Counted from the stretch's first letter, positions 7,901 to 15,467 are shown. The stretch: DNA of 33,234 nucleotides from Conexibacter sp. CPCC 205762 (GCF_030646155.1 NZ_JAUTDN010000050.1:1-33234); one strand, 5' to 3'. Notes: generated by a model not told the origin, from the sequence alone. Program-made: numbers and translations.

Positions 7901-8726
7901 CGTTCGGCCCGGCGTTGCAGCCCCACCAGTTGCGGCGGGCGTCGACCGGGCCGCCGTCGTTGTAGAGCCCGTTCGCGATCGACGGCGAGAAGCTGTTGCC
8001 GGTGAGCGTGGCGAGGTTGGTGCCCGCATAGGTGAGGAAGCCGTATGTGCCGCTGGTGAAGCTGCTGTCGGTGATCGTCAGCGGGCCGTTGCCGCCGCTG
8101 ATCAGGCCTGCGTAGGCCGCGGCCGGGGAGAAGGTCGTGTCGCTGATCGTCGCCGAGTCACCGGTGAAGTACATCGCGTCGTTGATGGTCTCCAGCAGCA
8201 GGCCCGAGGTGACGATGCTCGAGCCGGCGTAGACGCCGGTCCGCAGGTGCGTGAAGACGGAGTTGCGGACAGTCGTCGGGTTGAGGCTGTAGAGGCCGAA
8301 CGAGCCGTCGGCGGCCGCGTAGTTCTGCGACTGGAAGGTCACGCCGTCGAACGCGATGTCGTCGGCCTGGACGATGAAGCCGAAACCGCCGTTCGTGACC
8401 GCGATCCGCGCCGTGTCGCCGCTCTGGCGCTGCGCCGGCACGCCGGCCTGCGGGCCGGACCAGGTCACCTTCGCCACCGTCATGAAGCTCGTGTCGGGCA
8501 GGTAGTCGCCCGCCGTGAGGTGGACGGTGTCGGCCTCGGGCGTGGCGCTCGCCTGCGACTGGACGTAGTTGAAGCTGCCGCACGGCTGCGCCTGCGTCTG
8601 GCAGTTGCCGCTGTTCACCCCGGTGGGAGAGAGATAGAGGTCCGCGGCCCCGGCGGCGGATGCGAGCGGACCGGCGCACAGCAGCGCGGCTGCGGCGGCG
8701 ATGGAGGAGAGCAGTCGAGCGGCCAT
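4923..8726 (-). CDS. Large secreted beta-helix protein with eight Ig-like modules
   Basis: The 1267-aa protein starts with a signal peptide (about 1-27; Ala/Leu-rich core, cleavage near SAAGAADLYL). Next comes a right-handed parallel beta-helix region (about 28-295) with repeated turns such as FDGVTFQSQN and TVRNSVFTHL, ending in RRNWWGCNAGPNGPGC, a motif typical of such domains. Eight Ig-like modules of about 80-100 residues follow, each marked by a (P)PT/PPx opening, a G-x-x-x-PGATV-type strand and a DG-x-HTL-type strand. A Pro/Thr/Asp linker and a basic C-terminal beta domain ending GGRRR complete it. It is probably an exported surface or matrix protein. There is no LPXTG sorting signal or terminal membrane helix, so how it is retained is unclear. 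The start at 8726 is chosen because the signal peptide begins there; the frame is open further upstream. Confidence 0.8.
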   Translation of the reverse strand: MAARLLSSIAAAAALLCAGPLASAAGAADLYLSPTGVNSGNCQTQAQPCGSFNYVQSQASATPEADTVHLTAGDYLPDTSFMTVAKVTWSGPQAGVPAQRQSGDTARIAVTNGGFGFIVQADDIAFDGVTFQSQNYAAADGSFGLYSLNPTTVRNSVFTHLRTGVYAGSSIVTSGLLLETINDAMYFTGDSATISDTTFSPAAAYAGLISGGNGPLTITDSSFTSGTYGFLTYAGTNLATLTGNSFSPSIANGLYNDGGPVDARRNWWGCNAGPNGPGCATLTGPGTVNQTTIAPRLVLGASVDPASVSAGSTATVTAALDHDSAGDPFATDFPGASVGFATTLGTFGHASAPLARGAATATLTTPLATGTADMTATLDGETVHVPLEVTEAPPTIAADGGVTAARSGTSLPVSGTGHPGTAVQVKVNGAAVGLPVTVTPEGTWSASVTLVDGDNALQVQRGLFVADGPTVVGVYAPPLSSPQAGDEVFPTPTVEGSGLAGAAIAVADESGTPIGSGTVAPGGSFAVALDPLSEGPHTLHVTQTFDGVESAESTVAVTVVPVPPEVTLPLAGAHVRPRFSIRGSAHSDVALTVLDEDDTEIAAATATATGAWALRTTAPLTDGPHTLTILETYGAFVLRSALSVVVDPAAPLLAAPTLALDGPATVLPGATVALAGRALPHAVVLLRHDGAAAGDAVADASGDWTASVTTHAGDNAFTATQELAGADPGESAESAAAHATGVGTPSVSSPGSGDLVQATFEVAGDALPGATVTVAAGATTLATATADATSGAWSATTSTPLAYGDHTLSISQRLDGVSGADASLAVTVVPPAPTLTHPDGSELGDGAIEVAGTADPHAAVDLFLDGGATSAQSTTAGADGAFAVTLAATRGVHTVTASQRVGGSLSGPLSTARSVEVLPARPTLQLDSAATVAAGDPIVVSGTAEPGATVSVARSAGASVVTTFTTTADAISGEWSRTLRAASRVNTLSARQQPGGAGSISLPSRPDVVVTATPLLAPPAFTLPATATTGAFTITGSARPGATVSGSFDGAAKSTTADGNGAWSLSVSVRTGAQTAVFHQAAEVDGVAETSDDSAVQTLTGVPAPDPDPDPTDPTDPTDPRPTDPTPPGPTPTNPVPAPTPTDPAPPGPTPAGPTPTPAVPASAFSLAKPTVRGTAIALALTLPRAGRVKVTATVALKGKRIAYGSAAAKVATAGAKRLTLKPGRRAKAALRGVRAAKVTLTVTFTPSGGRAVVKTARVTVSGGRRR
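5240..5426 (-). repeat. Low-complexity Pro/Thr/Asp linker-coding repeat
   Basis: On the minus strand this encodes a run dominated by DP, TDP, PTP and PGP units joining the last Ig-like module to the C-terminal domain of the large secreted protein. The plus strand shows GTCGGG-type short repeats. It is likely an extended spacer and liable to length variation. Confidence 0.7.
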
Positions 8727-8811
8727 GTGTGCGCCTAACGTCGTCAGGTCGGTCGCGCGACTTGAGCGCGCACGCGTCATCCTCGTCGGTTGCGCAGCGG
8801 CGCCCGGCGCA

Positions 8812-8833
8812 GGATGGCCGGAAACGGCCATCC
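8812..8833. other. GAAA-capped hairpin in the divergent promoter region
   Basis: GGATGGCCG (8812-8820) and CGGCCATCC (8825-8833) form a perfect 9-bp stem around a GAAA loop, a stable GNRA-type tetraloop on the plus strand. A smaller stem, GCCCG-AA-CGGGC, follows at 8841-8852. They lie 57 and 38 nt before the PD40-protein start and about 90-115 nt before the beta-helix protein start. They could be a 5' UTR structure, a protein-binding dyad, or both. The motif does not match any riboswitch class I know. The rest of 8727-8889 shows no clear promoter or Shine-Dalgarno. Confidence 0.55.
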
Positions 8834-8889
8834 GCAGTTGGCCCGAACGGGCGAAGTCGTGGCGGCGGCGTGCCAGTTGAATCGGCGCC

Positions 8890-11874
8890 ATGCCGATCGC
8901 CGCCGTCATCCGCTCCGTCCTGCTCGCGCTCGTCCTGCTGCTCGCGGGCGCCTTCGCCGCGTCCGCCGCCGAGCTGCGGCAGACGCGGCTGGTCGACCGC
9001 CCCGACGGCGTCGGGCCGCTGCCGTTCGACGGCGTCAGCGGCGCGCAGCTGGGGCGCCACGCGCTCTCCGCCGACGGCCGCTTCGTCGTCTTCTGCTCGA
9101 GCAGCGACGTGCTGCTCGACGGCGACGACGACAGCTCCCGCCACGTCTACCGGCTCGATCGCGCCACGGGCGCGCTGCGGCAGGTCGACACGCGGCCCGA
9201 CGGCGGCCAGCTTCCGTCGCTCTCCGAGCTGTCGGACGCGTCTGTCAGCGCCGACGGCCGCTTCGTCGCGTTCCAGTCGTGGACCCGCGACGGGCGCGTC
9301 GTCGACGTCAAGGACCTCGTCAGCGGAAGCCTCACCACGGCCTCGCGCGGCGACGGCGCAGACGGGGCGCTCGTGCAGTCGCCGTGGGCGCCGGAGATCT
9401 CGGGCGACGGCCGCCACGTCGTCTTCCTCGCCGACAGTCCCGTCCACGCGGCCAACGGCGACGGCGGCAGCGACGGCTCCGACGCGTTCGTGCGCGACCT
9501 CGACGCGCAGCGGACGTGGGTGGTCAGCGTCAGCACGAGCGGCGCGGTCGGCGGCCAGGTCGACGCCGCGGCGCCGCCGGCGATCTCCTACGACGGCAGC
9601 ACGGCGGCGTTCGTGACTGCGGCGCCGCTGGTCGCGAGCGACGGCGACGCGCTCGCCGACGCGTACGTGCGTCAGAACATCGGCGGCGTCGCGGTGACGT
9701 GGCAGGCGAGCAGCGGGCTGCCCAACGCCGCGGAGCAGGTCGACGTCGCCGGCGACGGCGGCATGATCGCGCTGGAGAGCTCCCGTGCGATCTACCAGGC
9801 GTCGCTGACCGCCTCCGGGGTCGGCCCGCTGACGCGCGTGTCGCTGCCGCGTCCCGGCGTCACGGCGCCGGCCGAGGGGGAGGCGCCGCAGTTCGAGCCG
9901 GTCGCGGCGGCGACGCAGGCGCCGCGGCGGCTGTCCTTCCTGTCGTCGCAGCGGCTCGATGCCGCCGACCGCAACGACGCCGACGATCTCTACACGGTCG
10001 ATCAGGCGCAGGCGGGCAGCGGCGCGGCGGTGCGGCTCGCGACCTCCGGCACCGCCGCGCACGACGTCGCGACGGGCGCGACCGCGGACGGCGGCGCCAC
10101 GATCGTGTTCGAGGCGCCGGCGGCGGACCTGCCGGGCGGCGGCGACAGCTTCGGCGAGATCGCCCTCCGCACCGGCAGCGGCGACGTGCTGCTGTCGCGG
10201 CCCGCCGGCACGCCGCCGGGCGCCGTCGCGGGCGCGGACCTGTACTCCGCGCAGGCGGTCAGCGACGACGGGCAGACGGTCGCGTTCGTGGCGGCGGGCA
10301 GCGCCTTCGGCAGCCCGCCGGCCGCGCCCGGCGATCAGCAGCCGCCGCGGCAGGTGCTGGTCCGGCGGCTGGACAAGGGGCGCACGATGCTCGCCAGCCA
10401 CACCACCAGCGGCGCCGGAACGGCCGCCGGCGCCGACATGCCGCAGCTCGACGCCGCCGGCGACCGGGTCGCGTTCCTCAGCGCCGGCGCCGACCTGGGC
10501 GCCGCCAACCCGACGCACCATCTGCAGGCGTGGGTGAGCGACCTCTCCAGCGGCCGGGTCGAGCTGGTCAGCCGGACCGCCGCCGGCCAGCCGCTGCCCG
10601 ACGGCGTCCAGCGGATCGCGCTGTCGGACGACGGCACGCACCTCGCCTACCTCAGCAGCAGCGGCGGCCGGCCGGGCGTGCCGGACGACAACCTCACGCA
10701 CGCCTTCGTCGTCGACCTGCTCAGCGGCGCGACGCAGCTCGCCGACCGCGCCGCCGGCGCGGCCGGGGCGCTCGCCGACAGATCGTCGCGCTTCCTCGCG
10801 CTCGACGGCGACGGCGGCCGCGTCGCGTTCGGCTCGAGCGCGAGCAACCTCGGCGCCGGCAGACCGCCGACCGGCCTCGACCTCGTCTACGTGCGCGACC
10901 TCGCGGACGCCACGACGACGTGGGTCTCGCGTCCGCAGGACGGGACGCTCGCGCACGCGGACAGCAACCGCGTCGCGCTCGACCGCTCCGGCACCCGCGT
11001 CGCCTTCGACCAGGACAGCGGCGGCTTCGGGCACGGGCAGCGCGACGGCACGGTGGCGATCTTCGTCGCCGACCTGGCGGCGGGCACGATGACGCTCGCA
11101 TCGCTGGACCCGGCCGGCGGGCAGGTCGGTCACGCCGCCGAGCTGTCGCTCAGCGCCGACGGCCGCACGATCGCGTTCACCGAGGTGCGCGACGTCGGCT
11201 TCGTCGTCTACCGGCGCGACCTCGCCGGCGGCGTCACGACCGCGGAGTCGCTGCGGCTCGACGGCTCGCTCCCGCTCACCGGCACCGGCTGGGCGAGCAT
11301 CAGCGGCGACGGCCGCTGCGTCGCGTTCGCGGCGCAGGGGACGGGCTTCGAGGCGGACGGCTACGGGCCGGACTTCGCGCACGTCCACCTGCGCTGCCCG
11401 GCCGGCGCGCCGCCCGGCGGTGAGCTGCGCCCGCCCGCGCCGCCGGCCAGAGCGCCGCCGCCCGCGCGCCGGCCGGACCGCACCGCGCCGCGGATCTCCA
11501 AGGCGCGGCTGACCCGCACCCGCTTCGCGACCGGCGGCCGCGCGCGCCGCGGGCGCGCCGTCGGCAGCGCGTTCGCGTTCACCCTCTCGGAGGCGGCCAC
11601 GATCAAGATCGCGATCACCCGCCGCGCTACCGGCCGCCGCAGGGGCGCGCGCTGCGTCGCACCGCGCCGCGGACGCGGCAGACGCTGCACGCGGACGCTG
11701 ACCGTCATGCGCCTGAGCAGGAGCGCGCGGCGCGGCTCCGTGCGGATCGCCTTCCGCGGCCGCGCCGGCCGCACGACGCTCGCGCCCGGCCGCTACCGCG
11801 CCGCGCTGGTCGCGCGCGACGCCGCCGGCAACGCCTCGCGCCCGGTCACGCTCGCGTTCACGGTGGTGCGCTGA
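8890..11874 (+). CDS. Secreted PD40/TolB-like beta-propeller protein with C-terminal Ig-like domain
   Basis: The 994-aa protein has a signal peptide (about 1-26, cleavage near ASAAEL). The body carries many repeats of the TolB/PD40 beta-propeller type: SADGRFVVF, SADGRFVAF, SGDGRHVVF, SDDGQTVAF, SDDGTHLAY, SADGRTIAF and SGDGRCVAF, spaced roughly 50-110 residues apart. There are enough for more than one propeller. A Pro-rich hinge at about 835-860 leads to a C-terminal domain (about 864-994) that starts with RTAPRI, contains two Cys in a very Arg-rich loop, and ends with DAAGNASRPVTLAF. I associate this domain with secreted proteins of this lineage. No catalytic motif is visible, so protein or glycan binding is likelier than catalysis. 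It is divergent from the beta-helix protein and may share its control region. Confidence 0.8.
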   Translation: MPIAAVIRSVLLALVLLLAGAFAASAAELRQTRLVDRPDGVGPLPFDGVSGAQLGRHALSADGRFVVFCSSSDVLLDGDDDSSRHVYRLDRATGALRQVDTRPDGGQLPSLSELSDASVSADGRFVAFQSWTRDGRVVDVKDLVSGSLTTASRGDGADGALVQSPWAPEISGDGRHVVFLADSPVHAANGDGGSDGSDAFVRDLDAQRTWVVSVSTSGAVGGQVDAAAPPAISYDGSTAAFVTAAPLVASDGDALADAYVRQNIGGVAVTWQASSGLPNAAEQVDVAGDGGMIALESSRAIYQASLTASGVGPLTRVSLPRPGVTAPAEGEAPQFEPVAAATQAPRRLSFLSSQRLDAADRNDADDLYTVDQAQAGSGAAVRLATSGTAAHDVATGATADGGATIVFEAPAADLPGGGDSFGEIALRTGSGDVLLSRPAGTPPGAVAGADLYSAQAVSDDGQTVAFVAAGSAFGSPPAAPGDQQPPRQVLVRRLDKGRTMLASHTTSGAGTAAGADMPQLDAAGDRVAFLSAGADLGAANPTHHLQAWVSDLSSGRVELVSRTAAGQPLPDGVQRIALSDDGTHLAYLSSSGGRPGVPDDNLTHAFVVDLLSGATQLADRAAGAAGALADRSSRFLALDGDGGRVAFGSSASNLGAGRPPTGLDLVYVRDLADATTTWVSRPQDGTLAHADSNRVALDRSGTRVAFDQDSGGFGHGQRDGTVAIFVADLAAGTMTLASLDPAGGQVGHAAELSLSADGRTIAFTEVRDVGFVVYRRDLAGGVTTAESLRLDGSLPLTGTGWASISGDGRCVAFAAQGTGFEADGYGPDFAHVHLRCPAGAPPGGELRPPAPPARAPPPARRPDRTAPRISKARLTRTRFATGGRARRGRAVGSAFAFTLSEAATIKIAITRRATGRRRGARCVAPRRGRGRRCTRTLTVMRLSRSARRGSVRIAFRGRAGRTTLAPGRYRAALVARDAAGNASRPVTLAFTVVR

Positions 11875-11904
11875 TGCGGGGCGTGGCTCTTGCCGCCGTC
11901 GCGC

Positions 11905-12483
11905 TCAGGCCGTCGCGCCCTCGTCGTGGACCTTGTGGCGGCCTTCGGCGAACTCCTCGACGAGCTTCGCGCAGAAGGCCGGCAGGTCGTCCGGGTTGCG
12001 GCTGGAGACGAGGCCCTGGTCGGTGACGACCTCCTCGTCGACCCATCTGCCGCCGGCGTTGACGATGTCGGTTCTGACGCTCGGGTAGGAGGTGATCGTG
12101 CGGCCGCGGACGAGGTCGGCTTCGACCAGCGACCAGGGGCCGTGGCAGATCACGCCGACCGGCTTGCCGGTCTTGAAGTACGCCTGCAGGAACCTGATCG
12201 CGGTCTCGTCGACGCGCAGGTTGTCAGGGTTGGCGACGCCGCCGGGCAGGACGAGGCCGTCGTAGTCGGCCGGGTCCGCGTCGCCGACGAGCTTGTCGAC
12301 CGCGAATCTGCCGGCCGGGTTGATGTCGTGTCTGGTCGCCTGGATCTCGCCGTCGTGGATCGACAGCAGCACCGTTCTGGCGCCGGCGTCGGTGACCGCC
12401 TTGCGCGGCTCTTCCAGCTCGACCTGCTCGACGCCGTCGGCGGCGAGGATCGCGATCGTCTTGCCGTTCAGTTCGTTGGCCAT
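11905..12483 (-). CDS. DJ-1/PfpI-family protein (YhbO-like protein deglycase or protease I)
   Basis: The 192-aa class I glutamine-amidotransferase-like fold contains the nucleophile elbow VICHGPWSL with Cys113-His114. An acidic residue falls in the DGVEQVELEEP segment, and PADYDGLVLPGG is typical of PfpI. The family includes intracellular proteases and protein/nucleotide deglycases that repair glyoxal damage and help in general stress; which activity applies cannot be told from sequence. Length is normal for the family. AGGAG lies 10 nt before the ATG at 12483. It converges with the PD40 gene (30-nt gap) and diverges from the FAD reductase gene, which hints at a shared redox-stress role. Confidence 0.9.
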   Translation of the reverse strand: MANELNGKTIAILAADGVEQVELEEPRKAVTDAGARTVLLSIHDGEIQATRHDINPAGRFAVDKLVGDADPADYDGLVLPGGVANPDNLRVDETAIRFLQAYFKTGKPVGVICHGPWSLVEADLVRGRTITSYPSVRTDIVNAGGRWVDEEVVTDQGLVSSRNPDDLPAFCAKLVEEFAEGRHKVHDEGATA

Positions 12484-12515
12484 CGTTCGTTCGCTCCTGA
12501 TCTCGGGTCCGCTGC

Positions 12516-12567
12516 TCCGCTACCCGGCGGTCGGCCCGACTACGCGACGAGCTTCGGGGGTAGCGGA
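12516..12567. promoter_or_regulatory. 10-bp inverted repeat between the divergent PfpI and reductase genes
   Basis: TCCGCTACCC (12516-12525) and GGGTAGCGGA (12558-12567) are perfectly complementary, separated by 32 nt, in the 123-bp divergent gap. Read outward, each arm presents GGGTAG, which resembles the -10 element of SigB/SigF-type promoters. No matching GTTT -35 sits 15-16 nt upstream on either strand. It may be a paired regulator site or two divergent -10 elements. Confidence 0.4.
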
Positions 12568-12606
12568 CGGCGATGAACACCGTGATGCCGACGTGCTGAC
12601 GATTCG

Positions 12607-13776
12607 ATGAGCGAGCGCCACGGGCTGCTGGCGATCGGCGGCGGCCCCGCCGCGCTGGCGGCGGCGCGCGCGTACCGCGCGGCCGGCGGGCGCGGCGCGG
12701 TCGCGCTCGTCGCCGACGAGCAGACGATCCCCTACCAGCGGCCGCCGCTGACGAAGCAGCTGCTGCGCGGCGAGGGCGACGAGCGCGAGCTGCCGCTGGA
12801 GTCCGAGCAGTGGCTGCGTGAGCACGGGATCGCGCTCGTCGCGACGCGCGCGCTGGCGCTCGACCCGGCGGCGCGCAGGGTCGCGCTCGCCGACGGCCGC
12901 GAGCTGGCGTACGAGCGCTGCCTGCTGGCGACCGGCGCCGAGCCGGTGCGGCTGCCGGTGCCAGGCGCCGACGACCCGCGCGTGCGGGTGCTGCGGACCC
13001 GCCACCAGCTCCACCAGCTGCTCGCCCGGCTCGACGCCGGCGCGCCGGTCGTCGTGATCGGCTCCGGCTTCATCGGCTGCGAGGCGGCGGCGTCGCTGCG
13101 CCGCCGCGGGAACCCGGTGACGCTCGTCTCGGCCGAGCCGGCGCCGCTGGCGGCACGGCTCGGCGACGCGGTCGCGGCACGGCTGCGCGGCTGGCTGGAG
13201 CAGGAGGGCGTCGAGCTGGTCGTGGACGCCGAGGTCGAGCGGATCGAGCACGGCGAGCAGCTCGCGGAGGTGGTCGCCGGCGGGCGGCGCTGCAGCGGCG
13301 CGGTCGTGCTGATGGCGGCCGGGATGCGGCCGCGCGCCGAGCTGGCGCGCGCCGCCGGGATCGTGCTGGAGGAGGGCGCGGTCGCCGTCGACGTGACGAT
13401 GCGGACGTCGGCCGGCAGTGTTCTCGCGGCCGGCGACGTCTGCCGCGCCGAGCACGCCTTCGCCGGCCGGCGGCTGCGCGTCGAGCACTGGGGCGACGCG
13501 CTCGCGCACGGTGAGATCGCCGGCCGCACCGCCGCCGGCGCGCCGGCCCGCTGGGAGGCGGTCCCCGGCTTCTGGTCGACGATCGGCGATCGCACGCTCA
13601 AGCACGCCGCCTGGGGTGACGGCCACGCCGAGGTCGAGCTGCGCGACCACCCGGACGGCGGCTTCACCGCCTCGTATCGCGACGCCGCCGGCCGGCTCGT
13701 CGGCGTGCTCGCGCACGACGCCGACGACGACTACGAGCGCGGCCGCGACCAGATCGTCGCGGACGCGCGCGAGTGA
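12607..13776 (+). CDS. FAD-dependent NAD(P)H oxidoreductase (ferredoxin/rubredoxin reductase-like)
   Basis: A 389-aa pyridine nucleotide-disulfide-type oxidoreductase without a redox disulfide. The FAD dinucleotide-binding motif AIGGGPAA is at residues 9-16, the NAD(P) motif VVVIGSGFIGCEAA at 148-161, and the second FAD contact SVLAAGDV near 276. A C-terminal reductase domain (VEHWGDALAHGE, FWSTIGD) is typical of ferredoxin reductases that feed Rieske oxygenases or cytochromes P450. No ferredoxin, oxygenase or P450 gene is adjacent, so the electron acceptor is unknown. No strong Shine-Dalgarno precedes the ATG. It diverges from the PfpI gene and is followed by a strong hairpin. Confidence 0.88.
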   Translation: MSERHGLLAIGGGPAALAAARAYRAAGGRGAVALVADEQTIPYQRPPLTKQLLRGEGDERELPLESEQWLREHGIALVATRALALDPAARRVALADGRELAYERCLLATGAEPVRLPVPGADDPRVRVLRTRHQLHQLLARLDAGAPVVVIGSGFIGCEAAASLRRRGNPVTLVSAEPAPLAARLGDAVAARLRGWLEQEGVELVVDAEVERIEHGEQLAEVVAGGRRCSGAVVLMAAGMRPRAELARAAGIVLEEGAVAVDVTMRTSAGSVLAAGDVCRAEHAFAGRRLRVEHWGDALAHGEIAGRTAAGAPARWEAVPGFWSTIGDRTLKHAAWGDGHAEVELRDHPDGGFTASYRDAAGRLVGVLAHDADDDYERGRDQIVADARE

Positions 13777-13787
13777 GCCCGATCGTC

Positions 13788-13845
13788 CGCGCTGCGAGAC
13801 CCGCCCGCGCCGGGCCTGCGCTCCTCAGCTCCTCTCGCAGACGCG
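13788..13845 (+). terminator. Structured element after the reductase gene, probable terminator
   Basis: CGCGCTGCGAGA (13788-13799) pairs with 13833-13845 over 12 bp, with one bulged A at 13841. A smaller GCCCG-CGC-CGGGC hairpin at 13803-13815 lies inside the loop. It begins 11 nt after the reductase stop. There is no U-tract, as is common for terminators at this GC content. A leader structure for the next gene (start 13883) is the alternative. Confidence 0.5.
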
Positions 13846-13882
13846 CGGTTTCGGCCCCCGCAGCACGGGCAGATGGGCACCG

Positions 13883-14482
13883 ATGATCAACGCCATGAGA
13901 GCCACGCTGCTGAACTGCACGCTCAGAAGATCGCCGGCGCCGTCGAACACGGAGCTGCTGCTGTCGGTCGTGCGCGCTGAGCTGGAGCGCGGCGGCGTCG
14001 AGACCGTCAGCTTCCGCGTCGTCGACGAGCAGGTGCTGGAGGGGGTCGCCTCCGAGTCGCAGGGCGAGGGCGACGGCTGGCCGGCGATCCATGACGCGAT
14101 CGTCGCCGCCGAGATCCTCGTGCTGGCGACGCCGACCTGGGTCGGCCAGCCCTCCAGCGTCGCCAAGCGGGTGCTGGAGCGGATGGACGGGATGATCTCC
14201 GAGACGCGCGAGGACGGCCTGCCGATCGCGACCGGCAAGGTCGCCGGGTTCGTCGTCACCGGCAACGAGGACGGCGCCCACCACGTGATCGCCGAGCTGG
14301 CGCAGGGCGTGATCGACATCGGCTTCACCGTCCCCGGCCAGGCGTGGACCTACTGGAACAAGGGCCCCGGCCCCGGTCCGTCGTACAGCGAGACCGACGA
14401 GGGCCACGAGTGGTCGCGCAGAACCGGCGAGACGGCGGCGAGAAACCTGCTGCGGACGGCGAGGGCGCTGCAGCCGCGGTGA
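13883..14482 (+). CDS. NADPH-dependent FMN reductase/flavodoxin-fold protein
   Basis: The 199-aa protein has a flavodoxin-like fold. The N-terminal beta strand and phosphate-binding loop read LLNCTLRRSPAPSNTE. The second loop, LVLATPTWVGQPSSVAKRVLERMDG, is characteristic of the FMN-binding NADPH-dependent reductase family, and a VTGNEDGAHH segment follows. It probably transfers electrons from NAD(P)H to flavin or quinone-like acceptors; the substrate is unknown. The start could be 13883 or the in-frame ATG at 13895. 13883 is chosen for a complete first strand, but neither has a strong ribosome binding site. Adjacent redox genes upstream fit a redox context, although the hairpin between suggests separate transcripts. 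Confidence 0.8.
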   Translation: MINAMRATLLNCTLRRSPAPSNTELLLSVVRAELERGGVETVSFRVVDEQVLEGVASESQGEGDGWPAIHDAIVAAEILVLATPTWVGQPSSVAKRVLERMDGMISETREDGLPIATGKVAGFVVTGNEDGAHHVIAELAQGVIDIGFTVPGQAWTYWNKGPGPGPSYSETDEGHEWSRRTGETAARNLLRTARALQPR

Positions 14483-14515
14483 GCGAGCGCCCCGGAGGGG
14501 GACCGGGGCGCTCGC
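14483..14515 (+). terminator. Strong intrinsic-type hairpin after the flavodoxin-like gene
   Basis: GCGAGCGCCCCGG (14483-14495) and CCGGGGCGCTCGC (14503-14515) form a perfect 13-bp stem with a 7-nt AGGGGGA loop, starting directly after the stop codon. No U-tract follows. It separates this gene from the lipid operon. Confidence 0.8.
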
Positions 14516-14642
14516 CGCGGGTCGGTGGCGTGCGGCCCAAGGCGTGAGCCCTGCCCGTCCCCGACACATCGAATTACGGAAATTCGCAGCGATTGGTTCA
14601 CTCGCGCATGTGTTGGCGCGAAGGCGGGGACCGTGCTCGAAC

Positions 14643-15467
14643 ATGCAGACCGCTGCAGAGGCGCGATGGCGCCCTCCGTCCAGACCGGTCGCGGCCGGCG
14701 CCGGTGCGCGCGCGGGCCGCGCGAGATCGGCGGCGCCGATCCTCGAGCCGCGAGCCGGCGGGCGGGCGCAGCAGGTCGCGGCCGCGCTCGGCGGCGTCCA
14801 TCCCGCGCTCGCCTTCCTCGTCGTGCTGCTGGCCGGATTCGCCGCGGTCACGGCGATCTCGACGCTGCTGGGCCTCTTCGTCGTCCACGTGCTGGTCGGC
14901 GGGCTCGGCCTCGGCGGCGCCGACAACAGCCTGACGCAGAGCCTCGCGGGCGACCGCACCGCGACCTGGACCGATCTCTCGGCGATCGGCTCCGCGATCG
15001 GCGGTGCGCCTGTGCTGCCGATCGTCGCCGCGCTCGTGGCGCTCGCCGCCGCGTTCGCGCGGCAGTGGCGGATCGCGGCCTTCGCCGCCTGCGCGCTGCC
15101 GCTGGAGTCCGCGGCGTATCGCGTCACGGCGACGATCGTCCAGCGCGACCGGCCCGGCGTCGTGCGGCTGGAGGACCTGCCGGTCGCGCACAGCTATCCG
15201 TCGGGGCACACCGCCGCGTCGGTCGCCGTCTACTGCGGCCTGGCGCTGCTGCTGACCTCGCGGATCGCCGATCGCGCGGCGCGCGCCGCGATCTGGGCGG
15301 TCGCGATCGCGCTCGTCGCCGGGGTCGCGCTCTCGCGCATGTACCGCGGCATGCATCACCCGCTCGACGTCGCCGGCGGGGTCGTCGTCGGCGTGCTCGC
15401 GGTGGCCGTCACCGTGTTCGCCTGCCGCGTCGCGGGCGCCGTCGCAGCGGACCGGAGCGGCAGATGA
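14643..15467 (+). CDS. PAP2-superfamily membrane phosphatase
   Basis: A 274-aa integral membrane phosphatase with the three PAP2 motifs in order: VQRDRP around residues 166-171, SYPSGHT at 184-190, and SRMYRGMHHPLD at 231-242 (SR-x5-H-x3-D). At least five hydrophobic helices surround them. Family members dephosphorylate phosphatidate, phosphatidylglycerol phosphate or undecaprenyl pyrophosphate at the membrane; the substrate cannot be fixed from sequence. The ATG at 14643 is preferred, although an in-frame GTG at 14544 would add 33 residues of unlikely composition. Its stop overlaps the start of the lipid-kinase gene (ATGA), implying coupled translation. PAP2 and DGK domains also occur as single fusion proteins in actinobacteria. 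The 127 nt upstream hold one AT-rich dyad, GAATT-N5-AATTC, at 14571-14585. Confidence 0.85.
   Translation: MQTAAEARWRPPSRPVAAGAGARAGRARSAAPILEPRAGGRAQQVAAALGGVHPALAFLVVLLAGFAAVTAISTLLGLFVVHVLVGGLGLGGADNSLTQSLAGDRTATWTDLSAIGSAIGGAPVLPIVAALVALAAAFARQWRIAAFAACALPLESAAYRVTATIVQRDRPGVVRLEDLPVAHSYPSGHTAASVAVYCGLALLLTSRIADRAARAAIWAVAIALVAGVALSRMYRGMHHPLDVAGGVVVGVLAVAVTVFACRVAGAVAADRSGR

Noticed and set aside
8727..8889. c-di-GMP or c-di-AMP riboswitch in the surface-protein leader
   Set aside because: The GAAA-capped stem invites the idea, but the conserved single-stranded segments of those classes are missing.
8158..11388. 1076-codon open frame on the minus strand, and similar frames of about 1000 codons at 5490-8738, 8790-11423 and 21439-24702
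   Set aside because: They are frames antisense to or overlapping real genes with recognisable domains. Their translations are Arg/Ala/Gly/Asp-rich without domains, as expected when stop codons are rare in very GC-rich DNA.
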